DNA of 64,000 nucleotides from Ascoidea tarda (nom. inval.). Taxonomy: Eukaryota > Ascomycota > Saccharomycetes > Ascoideales > Ascoideaceae. Position 1 is the first letter of the stretch. Each line of letters opens with the position of its first letter. Below are positions 26,951-37,696 of this stretch, one piece after another. A program made the position numbers and the translations under genes. The stretch lies in the NCBI GenBank assembly GCA_030560485.1, contig JAKTTS010000004.1, positions 1-64,000 on the forward strand, read 5' to 3'. The notes beneath the pieces are model-generated. The model had not been told where the DNA came from, ran no database searches, and saw only the letters and a list, made by a program, of their open reading frames with translations.

Positions 26951-28788
26951 GAGTATTAGATAACAGTGTTAACGAAGTTGAAATAGCTTATTAAAAATTT
27001 CTCTGTCAAGATATTTTTTATTTTTGTAGATTCAATCTTTAAGTGGTTAATTAACAGGATAGTGATTCTAAGCAGGTTTTATACCTACTGATCTTGACCC
27101 AGTAGCTTGCTTTATTGAGGTGTACAGTTCATTTTCCGTTATAACTATTCTTTTTTGTAAATAATTTATTGTTTTATTCAAAAGAAATAAAGCAAAGCTC
27201 AAATACAATTACTTGTGATAAATCAAATACTATCAAATACTATACTAGTTTTTGTTTGATTTAATATTTTTCATTATAAAGTTAGTGAAAGTGCTTTGAA
27301 TTGGATCTTGAATGAAAGATGTTTTTAGTTAATTCAAAAAAACAAATCAATAAATCAATAAATGAATAAACCAATATAGTTAGTCATATATTTGTATAAT
27401 TATTCTGCTTATTTACAGGTATCAAGTGTCTTGTTTTGCTGTTGTGTTTTTATTGGCGAATTCAGATTAGCTGGAGGAAAATATAAAGCAATATATAAAC
27501 CCGTCATATCGGGGCAATTAAGTTTTTGGCAATTAAAAATACAATCTAGTTTCCTGGTTTTATTGTTACTTTTTTAAAAGGTATCTCAAAATCAATAAAT
27601 AGCAAACTATTAATAAAAATAACTCATTCAAATAATTACTTTTCGCAAATAGAAGCTGCAACAGTAAATTTAAACAGTTTTGATAGCAAAAGCCAGCATA
27701 TAAAAAGGTGAGTATATGGATGGAGATAGTATATAAATAAAGAGCGTCAGCGTATTTTGAATTTTGAAAAAAAAAGAAAAAAAATCAAGATTATTGATTC
27801 TTGTAGTATTTGTTTTTAGTTACATCAATTGATGGATTATGGAATATTTAGTATTTTATAAAAATACCATACATCAGTAATAATAAATCACGTAAAACTA
27901 CAAAATTTACCACAAATTGGTTTGTCCTGACAGAATTTGTTTTATCTGTCTTGGTGGGGAAAACCAAATACGACAATGTTATTGTTAATAGGTACCCAAA
28001 ACAAACGGAGCCAGTCATAATTTTCAAGATTGATTCTTTCTCATACACTTTCCACGTTATTGAAAATTGTTTTTAATAGACAATGTAAAACTGGTAATGC
28101 AATTGAATGAAAAGCTGAAAGACAAAGCTGAGATTTTGCAATTAAAACGGCACAAATGGCATTAATTGCAACTGATTTTCATACACGACAAGCTTCGAAA
28201 AAAGTGCAAAAGCCTTTGCAGAACGAGATAGTCCTCCAGCTCCAGGGTTATGCACAGATGTCTCATGTTGGGCGATTAGACTCAGTTCTCCTCTTTAGTT
28301 TGCTGGAGGAGACAGATACTAGGCCAATAGCAATGCGCAAAATCGCGACAACAAATCCTTGAAGAGACAAGAAGCATTTTTTTCTTACTTTCTCAAGCTT
28401 GGCAAGGCTTGATTATATAATGCTTCTAAAAATATGCTCGGCAAACAAACAGTTTCCCAATTTAAACATCTTGCACTTCCCAACGAGGTATGGATTTGTA
28501 GCAAACGTGATTGGAAAAGGATTATTAATAGATTCACTGTTCAGTGATCAGTTTTTCCTGGATTATTGTTCCAATAGCCGTCGTTTATAGTGGTGAACAA
28601 AGGCACTGAGGAAAACATAAAATCAATATAAAAGAAAGGCAGGATGCCTTCATTTTCTAGCGGGTTGTTTATTTTGATTATCTATTAGATCTATTTTCAT
28701 TCACTATTCCAAAAACACAATAACAGTACATTATTTACTCTCGCTCATACTTTGATAAAAGATTTTAATAAAAGTTCAGAAATTAGAA
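26951..28788. other. 1.8-kb region without a convincing gene
   Basis: TATA-like elements are present at about 27696 (TATAAAAAGG) and 27729 (TATATAAATA) with no ORF behind them. A GC-richer patch (28140-28380) has a 9-bp inverted repeat TCCTCCAGC (28232-28240) / GCTGGAGGA (28302-28310) and a T7 run near 28376. TATAAAA at 28627-28633 is the likely TATA box for the GPI-protein gene that follows. Only short ORFs with no recognisable homology occur. Confidence 0.5.
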
Positions 28789-29523
28789 ATGATTTCAGCT
28801 TCAATTTTAGTGTTATCACTATTGAATCTTTTAAGGATTACTCAAGCCGCTCAATCGGCTGTTAAATTGGTTGTTGAATCGGAAAGTTCTGAAATTGATA
28901 CATATGGTATCAGTTCTATTCATGAAGGTGCTGGTATTAACTACTTCTTTATTGGCACAACCAGTAATTCCGAAGAGCTTACATATGATGATTCCACACA
29001 GAAACTCACTTCGGACGTATTTGGTCAATACCCAAGCTGGGTTGGATTTACAGGTGGGATTCAGATCTTACAACTAGCAGTGTCGGAGACAGAATATTTG
29101 TACAGTTTCGACAGCGACAACTACTTGTTATTAAACGGTGCAATTCCAGGGTTGTGGGCTTGTAAGAATATTAATGATCCTTATAGATATTCGGAAAGTT
29201 CTTTTGCTATTTTAAAGACTAAAGCCAATGATGATTGTTTATCGTTGAAATTAAAAAACACACTTGGTGGATCATCAGGTGGTAGTTCTTCTGGCAGTAT
29301 TACTGTTTCTTCTGAATCCAAATCATCATCAGTAAGCGAATCATTCAGTGGATACAACTCGACTTCATCTGAACCATCGGGTACCAAATCTTCATCTAGT
29401 TCGAAAACATCGCAAACCGGTGGACCAAGTGTAACTCAACAAGAAAATGCTGCTGGTGCGTTGGTTTTTCAATCAATTGGTTTAACCTCATTGTTATCAT
29501 TTATTGCAATGTTTTTCTTTTAA
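28789..29523 (+). CDS. GPI-anchored cell-wall protein (Cwp1/Pga29-like organisation)
   Basis: 244 aa. Hydrophobic secretion signal (1-20, likely cleavage after TQA). A folded N-terminal domain (about 22-165) contains YGISSIHEGAGINYFFIG and a repeated GxxxYLYSFDSDNYLLLNG-type beta pattern. This resembles the lectin-like N-domain of Cwp1 and related fungal wall proteins in layout, not close enough for an orthologue name. A Ser/Thr/Gly-rich stalk (about 170-220) is suited to O-mannosylation. The C-terminal GPI signal has a small-residue omega region (ENAAGA) followed by a hydrophobic tail ending FIAMFFF. Expected location is the plasma membrane and then the glucan-linked wall. TATA at 28627. Confidence 0.82.
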   Translation: MISASILVLSLLNLLRITQAAQSAVKLVVESESSEIDTYGISSIHEGAGINYFFIGTTSNSEELTYDDSTQKLTSDVFGQYPSWVGFTGGIQILQLAVSETEYLYSFDSDNYLLLNGAIPGLWACKNINDPYRYSESSFAILKTKANDDCLSLKLKNTLGGSSGGSSSGSITVSSESKSSSVSESFSGYNSTSSEPSGTKSSSSSKTSQTGGPSVTQQENAAGALVFQSIGLTSLLSFIAMFFF

Positions 29524-29555
29524 TTTAATTTAATTTAATTTAATTTAATTTGATT
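29519..29555. repeat. 5-bp tandem repeat (TTTAA)n
   Basis: Six to seven units of TTTAA starting at the stop codon of the GPI-protein gene, within its presumed 3' UTR. Confidence 0.85.
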
Positions 29556-30012
29556 TAGTTTTTTAATTTAGTTTCAATCACATTTTCAACTTGAAAAAGT
29601 GATTATTCTTATCAACCTCCCCTATTTTAGCCTTTGTTTAAGTAATTTTCACTTACCGACATGATGTCTTTTATTTTCCTTGCTTTCATTATTTAATAAA
29701 ATATTTCGGATTATTATATTACTAGACGTAGTTATTTTCATCACATACAAAGAAACGAAAACGAAAACAAAAACAATCCTGATAGTAGGAACAAATCTAT
29801 CATAAAATTGTTTCAGTTCGGATAGTAGAGCCCACAAAGTTTAAGTTTAAGTTTTTATGCTTTGGATGAAACTGTGCTAACTTGATTAAAAATCAAAACG
29901 GATCAACAGCTTGAAAAGAATCGCAATCTTGATCAAAGCAGCAGGTATGATCTACAAAAAATATATTAAAAAATCCTTATATCATTAACAATGTAACTAA
30001 AAAGAACAAAAT
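29556..30012. other. Intergenic DNA before the tRNA pair
   Basis: No gene supported. T-runs at the right edge (TTTTT and TTTT when read on the minus strand, about 29999-30008) serve as the Pol III terminator of the first tRNA. Confidence 0.45.
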
Positions 30013-30087
30013 GAGTCTCTAACAGGATCGAACTGTTGATCTCTCCGGCTCATAGCAGAGTGCCTTCACCAACTTGGCCAAGAGACC
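30013..30087 (-). tRNA. tRNA-Ile-like gene with 8-nt anticodon loop (possibly pseudo)
   Basis: Acceptor arm GGTCTCT/AGAGACT, D arm GCC..GGC, T arm AACAG-TTCGATC-CTGTT and A/B-box sequences closely follow yeast tRNA-Ile(AAU), and oligo-T lies downstream. The anticodon arm is abnormal. The stem CTCTG/CGGAG (one G-U) closes an 8-nt loop CTATGAGC instead of the 7-nt CTAATAA. After the conserved C32-T33 the next three bases are ATG, which is no normal isoleucine anticodon. The first acceptor pair is G-U and the discriminator is C rather than A. It is therefore either a decaying tRNA-Ile copy or a diverged tRNA. Identity should not be assigned from the body alone. Confidence 0.7.
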
Positions 30088-30207
30088 AATTTTGTTATTT
30101 TTGGCAATTTTCATTGTATTTTATTGTAGCATTATGGTAGCATATCTGTAATTGATACACAACCCAAAAAAAATATACCCAACGAATTGTGGATAAAACA
30201 GAAAAAA

Positions 30208-30281
30208 CGACCTCGGAGAGGATCGAACTCTCGATCTTGAGATTAACAGTCTCACGCCTTAACCAGCTTGGCCACGAAGTC
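30208..30281 (-). tRNA. tRNA-Asn(GUU)
   Basis: Complete cloverleaf: acceptor GACTTCG/CGAGGTC, discriminator G, D arm GCCAAGCTGGTTAAGGC, anticodon stem TGAGA/TCTCA with loop CTGTTAA (anticodon GTT), variable AGATC, and T arm GAGAG-TTCGATC-CTCTC. It matches yeast tRNA-Asn almost throughout, has no intron, and is followed by a T6 terminator on the minus strand. It lies 120 bp from the tRNA-Ile-like gene, same strand. Confidence 0.97.
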
Positions 30282-31348
30282 CTGTTGTTATATGTGTATT
30301 TTGATTCAAAATAAGAATCAAGTCCTAATTATATCTGTGCCAGTAGTAATACTTAGGTTATATTTGGAAAACTACTGTTTTGGGTAGGTACCGCATTTGG
30401 CAAAAGAATTTTTATGGTTGTGTACCGAACGGGAAACCACAAATACTGGCTCAAATGTTGCTGGATTGAAACATTTATGCGGTGAGGCACGGGCAGAGCC
30501 AATTGAAGCGGTGAAAAATGTAACACATCTCAAAACTAGGACAAGCTGCCAGCCAGCGGCATGGATGAAGCAAAACAAATGGACCGAGTCTAAAAATAGA
30601 ACAAAAGGAGTTTTCAGAGCTCATGGTGGACTCTAAAAAAACAAAGCGGGCGTCCAGCCAGAGCTGTTCTGAGCTAGGCTGATGAAGCAGCACACGAAGC
30701 AGAAGAAGACAGAGCTGGCCGCTGGAGAAGAGACCACGCTGCTCCCGCTGGATTACATTTTGCTGGTAAGCTTGGGTGAAACACAGACCGCTGGAGAATG
30801 CTCAGCTGTTTGTGATATCTGTTCATTCTCAGAGATGGTCCTCTGCATCATCTCTCGCCCTCCTCCACAACGCGACCACACCGCGACCAAACCGCGACCC
30901 AGGCTCTAGGCACGTGCTCCAGGCCCCGCCCTGACGGCGACCGCAGCGGCCGTGGAAGACTCCGCAGCACAGTCTCGAAAAGATATTAATAACTAGAAGG
31001 ATTGTCACATAAACTTTTCTGCGCATTGTTGGCTAATTTTCATCCTGCAAGAAAATCTCCAATTCCTTTTCTATCCTCTATTTATTCCATCACTATCCTC
31101 CATCCACTCATTACCACCATCTATCTTACATCCTCCTATACCTTATACCTCTCAACTTTTTTATCTTTATTCCTTATTCTCTTTCAAACCTTATGACTGT
31201 TCAAGAATTTCAAAAGTAGTTTTATCTTACTCATACTCTTTCCCCAAATAACCACTCGTACTTTCACGACCTATATACCATCAATCATATACCACTGCTC
31301 ATTCATCTTTAGCCACTAAAACAACTTATATATACTGTCTTTTTCAAA
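30282..31348. promoter_or_regulatory. CHS3 upstream region with GC-rich island and CGCGACC array
   Basis: About 1.07 kb. A hairpin at 30655-30681 has arms CAGCC/GGCTG with inner AGCT/AGCT. Three CGCGACC copies at 30871, 30882 and 30893 have an exact 11-bp period. CACGTG is at 30911-30916, followed by a GC-rich run to about 30960 containing CGGCCG. From 31070 the DNA becomes pyrimidine-rich, like a long CT-type 5' leader, up to the ATG at 31349. Confidence 0.55.
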
Positions 31349-34300
31349 ATGAACAGGTCTTCATCTTTGAAAAAATCTGGAAACTACTCTGAAATTGATC
31401 CAGAATCTGGCTACTCTTTAAACTCAGGTGGTAACTTGGGTAGAAAAAAGTCTTTGATCAGAACAGAAAGAGCAAGACTAGATAACCCCGACCATCCAAA
31501 CTACTACTATAACCAAGTCGTTAACCAAGAAATAGACCACATCTCTATCCAGCCTTCAAATTCTGGCCTAGATCCTTCAATATCAAACCAAACTGATATT
31601 TACAGATCCAACTCAAGAAGGTCAAAACACACAGTCAATAACCCAAATAACAATAATGACGTCTCCGAGATAAACGACATCTCTGAGATAAATGAAAACT
31701 ATCCTCTACAAGACCTATCAAAACCTGCTCCAAACCCTTCCTCCAACAGCAAAACTTTAAACCCTAGCGCTCAAAAAGCAAACTACTATCCTGATCTTGA
31801 TGATGCAAACGAAAACACTGATCTCAAAGGTGGTAAAGAAATCTACGGTTTAAATGATGAAGTCGAAAACAACGATAATCCAAAACCAGAACTAAAGAAA
31901 AAAAAAAGTAGTGCTTACTATTCTAGACCAAAATACGTGGTCTATGAAACTAAAAAAATTAAAATGGAAAAGAAAAAGAAAACAACTTTTGTCACTTTAT
32001 GGCAGATTTATTGTTGGATAGTATCCTTTTGGGCTCCTCCCTTTTTATTAAAAACTTTCGGTGGCATGCCCAAAGCTGATCGTCAATTCGCTTGGAGAGA
32101 AAAAATAGGTTTAATCTCAATTATTATTTATTGTGGTGCCGGTGTTGCTTTCTTAACCTTTGGTTTCACTAGAACCGTTTGTAGCACTCCTCCAATCTCA
32201 ATTCCCAATGCCAACGTTACTTCTGCTTATATGGTTTTTAATGGTAAAGCCTACGATTTAACAAGATCAACCCACCCAATCGCTGAAGGTATTAGTGCAG
32301 GTGCAAACGTCTTATATACCCCAATTGATGGTGCTGGTATGGATGGCTCTTTCTTATTTCAAAATGTCAATGGAAATTGCAAAGGTTTAATAACTCCCAA
32401 ACTGAATTGCTCAATTCCCTTCAACGGTGAAGATGTTGGCTGGTACATGCCTTGCAAAATGTTTAATCCTGATGGTTCAACCCAACCAAATTTCACAACT
32501 GACTACTACGAAGGTTGGGCTTGCCACACTAGTTCTTCTGCAAGAGAAGCCTTTTACAATTTGAAAGAAACTGGTGATGTCTATTTCACTTGGGACGACA
32601 TGAAAAACACCTCGAGAAACTTGGTTGTCTATAACGGTGATGTATTGGATTTGTCTTTATTAAACTGGATTCAGACTGATGACTTAGATTATCCCGCCTA
32701 TTTTGATATCTTAAAAGCTGACTCCAGTTTAGTAGGTCAAGATCTCTCAATTGCTTTTGCCACCCCTCAAGAACGTAAAATCGGTAAATGTCTTCAGGAA
32801 ATTATCAAAGTTGGTGTAATAGATTCAGAAACTGTCGGTTGTATTGCATCTGTTGTTGTCTTGTATTCCTCATTGTTTCTTATTTTGTCCGTCGTTGTTT
32901 CCCAGTTTTTAGTTGCTTGTTACTTTAAATGGTTTGTTGCCACCAAACAAGGTGCTTCTGTTGAAACCGCTGCTCAAATGAATGAAAGAGCTAGAAAAAT
33001 TGAACAATGGTCCGAAAATCCAAATAGTCAAGGCCCAATCAAAACTGTTGACCCCAAATATAGACCAACTGCTCACAACAGATCAGCAAGTAAATTCTCC
33101 TTTTTAGCTCAAAAGAGACACTCAAAGTTAACTTCTGGTAACTCAAGTTCGGAAATGTTATCTACAAGTAATGTCGTTGATTACCATAGCTTGTTTAATG
33201 GAATGACTACAATGTGTATTCAAGAAGCTGTTAAAAAAAGAGGCAAAATTATGCAACACGGTAATGGCTCTAAAAGATCTGTTCTGTTAGGTGATAACTA
33301 TACTCAGCCAGCTGGTTCAATTTACACTTCAAACCGTTTATCACATTCTCAATCAATTTTGAATCCTTTTGATACCACAACTTTTGGCGACGATGAATAT
33401 ATTAGTCGTTTGGCCTCCGATTTAGTTCTTGATAATATTGTTCCTCAACCTCCAATTGAAAAACAATCCCCTTTTGGTTATCCAGTTGCCCACACCATTT
33501 GTCTTGTTACATGTTATTCCGAAGATGAAGAAGGTTTAAGAATTACACTAGATTCTCTTTCAACAACTGATTATCCAAATTCGCATAAATTGTTATTGGT
33601 TATCTGTGATGGTATTATTAAAGGTTCAGGTAACGATGTCACGACACCAGATGTTGCATTAGCTATGATGGAAGATTTTGTTATTGATAAAGAAGACGTT
33701 CAACCATTCTCATACGTTGCAGTTGCTCATGGTGCCAAAAGACACAATATGGCTAAAGTTTATGCAGGATATTACAAATATGATAATAATACTGTTCCAG
33801 AAGATAAACAGCAAAAGGTTCCAATGGTCACTATTGTTAAATGCGGTACTGAAGCCGAAGCAGGTGCAGCTAAACCAGGTAATAGAGGTAAAAGAGATTC
33901 ACAAATTATTTTAATGTCATTTTTACAAAAGATTACATTTGATGAAAGAATGACTGAATTAGAATTTGAAATGCTAATGAATATTTGGAGAGTCACAGGG
34001 CTAATGGCCGATATGTATGAAATTGTTTTAATGGTTGATGCAGATACTAAGGTTTATCCAGATTCATTGACCCATATGATTGCAGAAATGGTTAAAGATC
34101 CTGAAGTTATGGGATTATGTGGAGAAACCAAAATTTCTAATAAAGGTGATTCGTTTACGACTTCGATCCAGGTTTTCGAGTATTTTATTTCTCATCATCA
34201 GTCAAAGGCTTTTGAATCGGTATTTGGTAGTGTTACATGTTTACCAGGTTGTTTCTGTATGTACCGTATTAAATCACCAAGAGGAAACAATGGATATTGG

Positions 34301-35104
34301 GTGCCTATTTTAGCTAATCCAGATATTGTTGAAAGATATTCAGATAATGATATTTCATCATTGCACCGTAAGAATTTATTATTATTGGGTGAAGATAGAT
34401 ATTTGTCAACACTAATGTTGAGAACTTTCCCAAAAAGAAAGCAGATCTTTGTTCCAAAGGCTGCTTGTAAAACATTGGTTCCAGATAAGTTTAAAGTTTT
34501 GTTGTCACAACGTCGTCGTTGGATTAATTCAACAGTTCATAATTTGATGGAATTGGTTTTAGTCAATGATTTGTGTGGTACATTTTGTTTTTCAATGCAA
34601 TTTGTTATTGCAATTAATTTGGTGGGTACATTGACATTACCAGCAGCCATTGTTTTTACAATTTATGTTTGTATTTTTGCTATTGTTTCAAAGCCAACAC
34701 CAGTCATGTCGTTAATTTTATTAGCATTAATTTTAGGGTTGCCTGCAGTTTTGATTGTTGTTACCATCTCATCATTATCATATTTATATTGGATGATAAT
34801 TTATTTATGTGCATTGCCAATTTGGAATTTTGTTTTGCCAACCTATGCATACTGGAAGTTTGATGACTTTAGTTGGGGTGATACTAGAAAAGTCCAAGGT
34901 GAAGCTAAAGGTGAAGGGCATGGAGACGGAGATGACGATGAATTCGATGCGACACATATTGTTATGAAACGTTGGAGAGAATTTGAAAGAGAAAGAAAAA
35001 GAGCTAACATAAGCATGCCAGATGCCACTTGGGACCCAAGTGCTACAGACAACAATAAATTGCTCGATCCAAATGAATTGCTACAGGTTCCTGGAGATTA
35101 TTAA
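31349..35104 (+). CDS. CHS3: Chitin synthase Chs3 (class IV)
   Basis: Processive UDP-GlcNAc transferase making most wall and septal chitin; trafficked between Golgi/chitosomes and plasma membrane. 1251 aa (1165 in S. cerevisiae). The cytosolic N-terminus (1-200) is Asn/Ser-rich with two predicted membrane segments following (about 222-270). A catalytic domain begins near [24 protein letters not shown]. The glycosyltransferase motifs are visible: VDADTKV (D897, D899), GEDRY (1014-1018) and QRRRW (Q1054-W1058), then ending transmembrane segments and SWGDTR. The near-identity of this stretch to S. cerevisiae Chs3 makes the assignment firm. Two in-frame CTG codons occur (residues 352 and 646) in non-invariant positions. 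Confidence 0.97.
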   Translation: MNRSSSLKKSGNYSEIDPESGYSLNSGGNLGRKKSLIRTERARLDNPDHPNYYYNQVVNQEIDHISIQPSNSGLDPSISNQTDIYRSNSRRSKHTVNNPNNNNDVSEINDISEINENYPLQDLSKPAPNPSSNSKTLNPSAQKANYYPDLDDANENTDLKGGKEIYGLNDEVENNDNPKPELKKKKSSAYYSRPKYVVYETKKIKMEKKKKTTFVTLWQIYCWIVSFWAPPFLLKTFGGMPKADRQFAWREKIGLISIIIYCGAGVAFLTFGFTRTVCSTPPISIPNANVTSAYMVFNGKAYDLTRSTHPIAEGISAGANVLYTPIDGAGMDGSFLFQNVNGNCKGLITPKLNCSIPFNGEDVGWYMPCKMFNPDGSTQPNFTTDYYEGWACHTSSSAREAFYNLKETGDVYFTWDDMKNTSRNLVVYNGDVLDLSLLNWIQTDDLDYPAYFDILKADSSLVGQDLSIAFATPQERKIGKCLQEIIKVGVIDSETVGCIASVVVLYSSLFLILSVVVSQFLVACYFKWFVATKQGASVETAAQMNERARKIEQWSENPNSQGPIKTVDPKYRPTAHNRSASKFSFLAQKRHSKLTSGNSSSEMLSTSNVVDYHSLFNGMTTMCIQEAVKKRGKIMQHGNGSKRSVLLGDNYTQPAGSIYTSNRLSHSQSILNPFDTTTFGDDEYISRLASDLVLDNIVPQPPIEKQSPFGYPVAHTICLVTCYSEDEEGLRITLDSLSTTDYPNSHKLLLVICDGIIKGSGNDVTTPDVALAMMEDFVIDKEDVQPFSYVAVAHGAKRHNMAKVYAGYYKYDNNTVPEDKQQKVPMVTIVKCGTEAEAGAAKPGNRGKRDSQIILMSFLQKITFDERMTELEFEMLMNIWRVTGLMADMYEIVLMVDADTKVYPDSLTHMIAEMVKDPEVMGLCGETKISNKGDSFTTSIQVFEYFISHHQSKAFESVFGSVTCLPGCFCMYRIKSPRGNNGYWVPILANPDIVERYSDNDISSLHRKNLLLLGEDRYLSTLMLRTFPKRKQIFVPKAACKTLVPDKFKVLLSQRRRWINSTVHNLMELVLVNDLCGTFCFSMQFVIAINLVGTLTLPAAIVFTIYVCIFAIVSKPTPVMSLILLALILGLPAVLIVVTISSLSYLYWMIIYLCALPIWNFVLPTYAYWKFDDFSWGDTRKVQGEAKGEGHGDGDDDEFDATHIVMKRWREFERERKRANISMPDATWDPSATDNNKLLDPNELLQVPGDY

Positions 35105-35614
35105 TGATCTGGATCGACTTGAATAAGATTGTATGTTATGTTATATGTATGTTATATGCTTTATCTATAGAATGGAGAATCGTGATTTTTAAACACATTC
35201 TGTTTTTAAGCTTATTTTTTTAGATTTTGGAGTTTCAAATCTGATAGGATTTTTAAACCATTATCGTACCGCTTCTAAAACGGAGCGGATTAATCAAAAG
35301 AATATTGATTCCGAGAGAGGCGGATGGGTTCCGGTGCTTGTCAAACCGAGCCACGGTGGCGTCGGCATTCGTGGTGGCCGTGGCCCAGGTCGAAATTCCG
35401 TGTGACATGGGCAAATAACGGAATGCGGTGCGGATGCGTGGGAGGACCCAGAGCAGTGGATGAGCGTATATATACCAATGGTTATCTTAGAGAATATCGA
35501 GAGACGAAATGATTGGGAAGTTTTCGAGAAGATATTAGGCAAACTTATTCCTTTACAGAATTACTTTTTTGTTAGAGTACCTCTTGTTTGATATTGCTTT
35601 CTGGGTGTGCGAAA
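35105..35614. promoter_or_regulatory. DLD1 promoter rich in CGG/CCG triplets
   Basis: After a short AT-rich 3' flank, 35270-35440 is GC-rich with many CGG/CCG triplets (for example CGGAGCGG at 35281, CCGAGAGAGGCGG, CCGTGTG...AACGG at about 35397-35420). TATATATA is at 35467-35474, about 140 bp before the DLD1 ATG. Triplet pairs are typical of Zn2Cys6 or Hap1-type carbon-source and heme regulators; the actual factor is unknown. Confidence 0.55.
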
Positions 35615-37399
35615 ATGTTTTCCCATAATGCAAGAACTTTAGGGTTCACTTTTTCGAGAAGAATCAACCACTTTAATAGATTTTATTCAAACAAAACTTT
35701 AAAATCGGCTGTTAAAAATGATAGTAACAAAAATAGTGAAAATAATGGCGAAAAGAAAAAGGATTTTGGATTTTCAGATACTTTTAAAATTGCTTCGACA
35801 GTTTTGTTATCTACTTTGTTATCTGCGAGTGTAACAACATACTATTATGAAGATCGTTTCCAAAATCTTAAGAATTTTGAATCAAATAGTGTTACAAGAT
35901 TAAATGATTTAACAACATCACAATACGGTTCCAAACAGGATTTTGATAATGCTATTGCTGAAATTAAACAATTCATACCTGAAGATAACATCTCGCAATC
36001 TCCATCAGAAATTTCTACACATTCGGATAATTATTGGAACTCACATCATCCCACTGAAGATCAGTTTCCAAAAATTGTTATTTATCCCGAATCAACAGAA
36101 GATGTCTCAAAACTTTTAAAAATTTCAAATAAATATAATATTCCAATTGTTCCATATTCCGGTGGTACTTCTTTAGAAGGTCATTTTATCAATACTAGAA
36201 ACGGCATTGTCATTGATTTAAATCGAATGAATAAAATTATCAAGTTGAATAAAAATGATCTTGATGTTGTTGTTCAACCCGGTTTGGGTTGGCAAGATTT
36301 AGATGAATATCTAAAGCCGAAAAACTTACTATTTGGGCCAGATCCTGGTCCAGGTGCTGAAATTGGTGGAATGATTGGCACTTCATGTTCTGGTACGAAT
36401 GCTTATAGGTATGGTACAATGAAGGAAAATATTTTGAATCTAACTGTTGTTTTGGCTGATGGGACTATCATTAAAACTCGAAGAAGACCCAAAAAATCTT
36501 CTGCAGGCTATAATTTGACGAGCTTATTTATTGGTAGTGAAGGTACTTTAGGCATTATAACTGAAGCAACATTAAAACTACATAATAGACCAATCAACGA
36601 AACTGTTGCAGTAGTTTCGTTTGATGAGCTCAATGATGCAACTAATACTGTTCAACAGATTTTACAAAACAATATTCAGCTAAATGCCATTGAACTTTTA
36701 GATGATGAGATGATGAAGTGTCTTAATAGTAGTGAAGCAACATCCAAAAAATGGTTGGAAAAACCTACTATATTACTCAAGATCGTTGATCCAAGCATTG
36801 ACGATGAAAAAAATTTGAAAAACTCAAAATTAATTAGCAGGGTTAAAAACATCTGCCAATCCAATTCGTCTGTCAATTTTGAATTTGCCAAAAATGAAGA
36901 TGAAAAAACAGAATTGTGGTCAGCAAGAAAGAATATTTTATGGTCATCCATTGATAACGGAAGAAGATTATTGAATAACCCCAATGCTGCTGTTTGTACA
37001 ACCGACGTTGCAGTTCCCATAACTAACTTGTCCGAAATTATCAAAGAAATTAAAGTCAAATTTGAATTGCCAAAGTACAAATCCAGAATTTATAGCACAA
37101 TTGTCGGCCATGTTGGCGACGGGAATTTTCACACCATATTGATATTTGATGACACAAATAAGGAAGACAAATTGTTGATTAAAGAATTGATAGATTACAT
37201 GACCCAAAGAGCGATTGATTTAGACGGAACATGCACAGGCGAACATGGCGTTGGGTTTGGTAAAAGAACATTTCTCTATAACGAGCTTGGAGAAGATGCC
37301 ATAAGCCTTATGAGAAGAATCAAGCTAAGTTTGGATCCCAAAAGGTTGCTAAACCCAGACAAAATCTTCAAGATCGATCCCAAAGACAAGGACGAATAG
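35615..37399 (+). CDS. DLD1: D-lactate dehydrogenase (cytochrome c), mitochondrial
   Basis: FAD enzyme that oxidises D-lactate to pyruvate with electrons to cytochrome c in the mitochondrial inner membrane/intermembrane space. 594 aa (587 in S. cerevisiae). A basic presequence (FSRRINHFNRF) and a hydrophobic sorting segment (about 58-75, ASTVLLSTLLSASVTTYYY) precede the catalytic domain. The FAD-binding PCMH fold shows PYSGGTSLEGH and GPDPGPGAEIGGMIGTSCSGTN. The C-terminal domain has HVGDGNFH and GTCTGEHGVGFGK. The first ATG of the frame is 35615 and yields the presequence. The sorting-segment layout supports Dld1 rather than cytosolic Dld3 or matrix Dld2. Confidence 0.95.
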   Translation: MFSHNARTLGFTFSRRINHFNRFYSNKTLKSAVKNDSNKNSENNGEKKKDFGFSDTFKIASTVLLSTLLSASVTTYYYEDRFQNLKNFESNSVTRLNDLTTSQYGSKQDFDNAIAEIKQFIPEDNISQSPSEISTHSDNYWNSHHPTEDQFPKIVIYPESTEDVSKLLKISNKYNIPIVPYSGGTSLEGHFINTRNGIVIDLNRMNKIIKLNKNDLDVVVQPGLGWQDLDEYLKPKNLLFGPDPGPGAEIGGMIGTSCSGTNAYRYGTMKENILNLTVVLADGTIIKTRRRPKKSSAGYNLTSLFIGSEGTLGIITEATLKLHNRPINETVAVVSFDELNDATNTVQQILQNNIQLNAIELLDDEMMKCLNSSEATSKKWLEKPTILLKIVDPSIDDEKNLKNSKLISRVKNICQSNSSVNFEFAKNEDEKTELWSARKNILWSSIDNGRRLLNNPNAAVCTTDVAVPITNLSEIIKEIKVKFELPKYKSRIYSTIVGHVGDGNFHTILIFDDTNKEDKLLIKELIDYMTQRAIDLDGTCTGEHGVGFGKRTFLYNELGEDAISLMRRIKLSLDPKRLLNPDKIFKIDPKDKDE

Positions 37400-37696
37400 C
37401 GTAAATATATACCTGTTGCACGAGTTAATTCCACATCTATATTCCGTACACAATACTGTACAAAATACCACAAAGCTGATTATATCGTGTTCCGTTTTAG
37501 GAAACATCTATTTGAAAGCTCGCACGTGTTTGTGAAAGGTGTTTTCTTTGAAACCTCAACGCCTTATTTTCTGTTGTTAATACACTGCCTCTAAGTATTG
37601 CTGACTGTTGGTATACTGTTGGTATCCTGTTGATAGTTGATAGTTTCTGTTCGTTGTGCTGCGTAAATAACTGCTTTTTAGTTGTTTTGCTTTTCA
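37400..37696. promoter_or_regulatory. DED1-type helicase promoter
   Basis: 297 bp. CACGTG at 37523-37528, 174 bp before the start codon. A partly repeated TGTTGGTATACTGTTGGTATCCTGTTGATA segment at about 37608-37640 (11-12-bp near-repeat). Confidence 0.5.

Noticed and set aside
27781-27830. U2 snRNA branch-recognition region (TTGTAGTATTTGTT)
   Set aside because: Only a few bases around GTAGTAT match; the conserved upstream and downstream U2 sequences are missing.
27848-28048. Small two-span membrane protein on the minus strand
   Set aside because: No ATG at the frame start; from the first ATG (28018) only 56 residues remain, no family recognised, and it contains a CTG codon.
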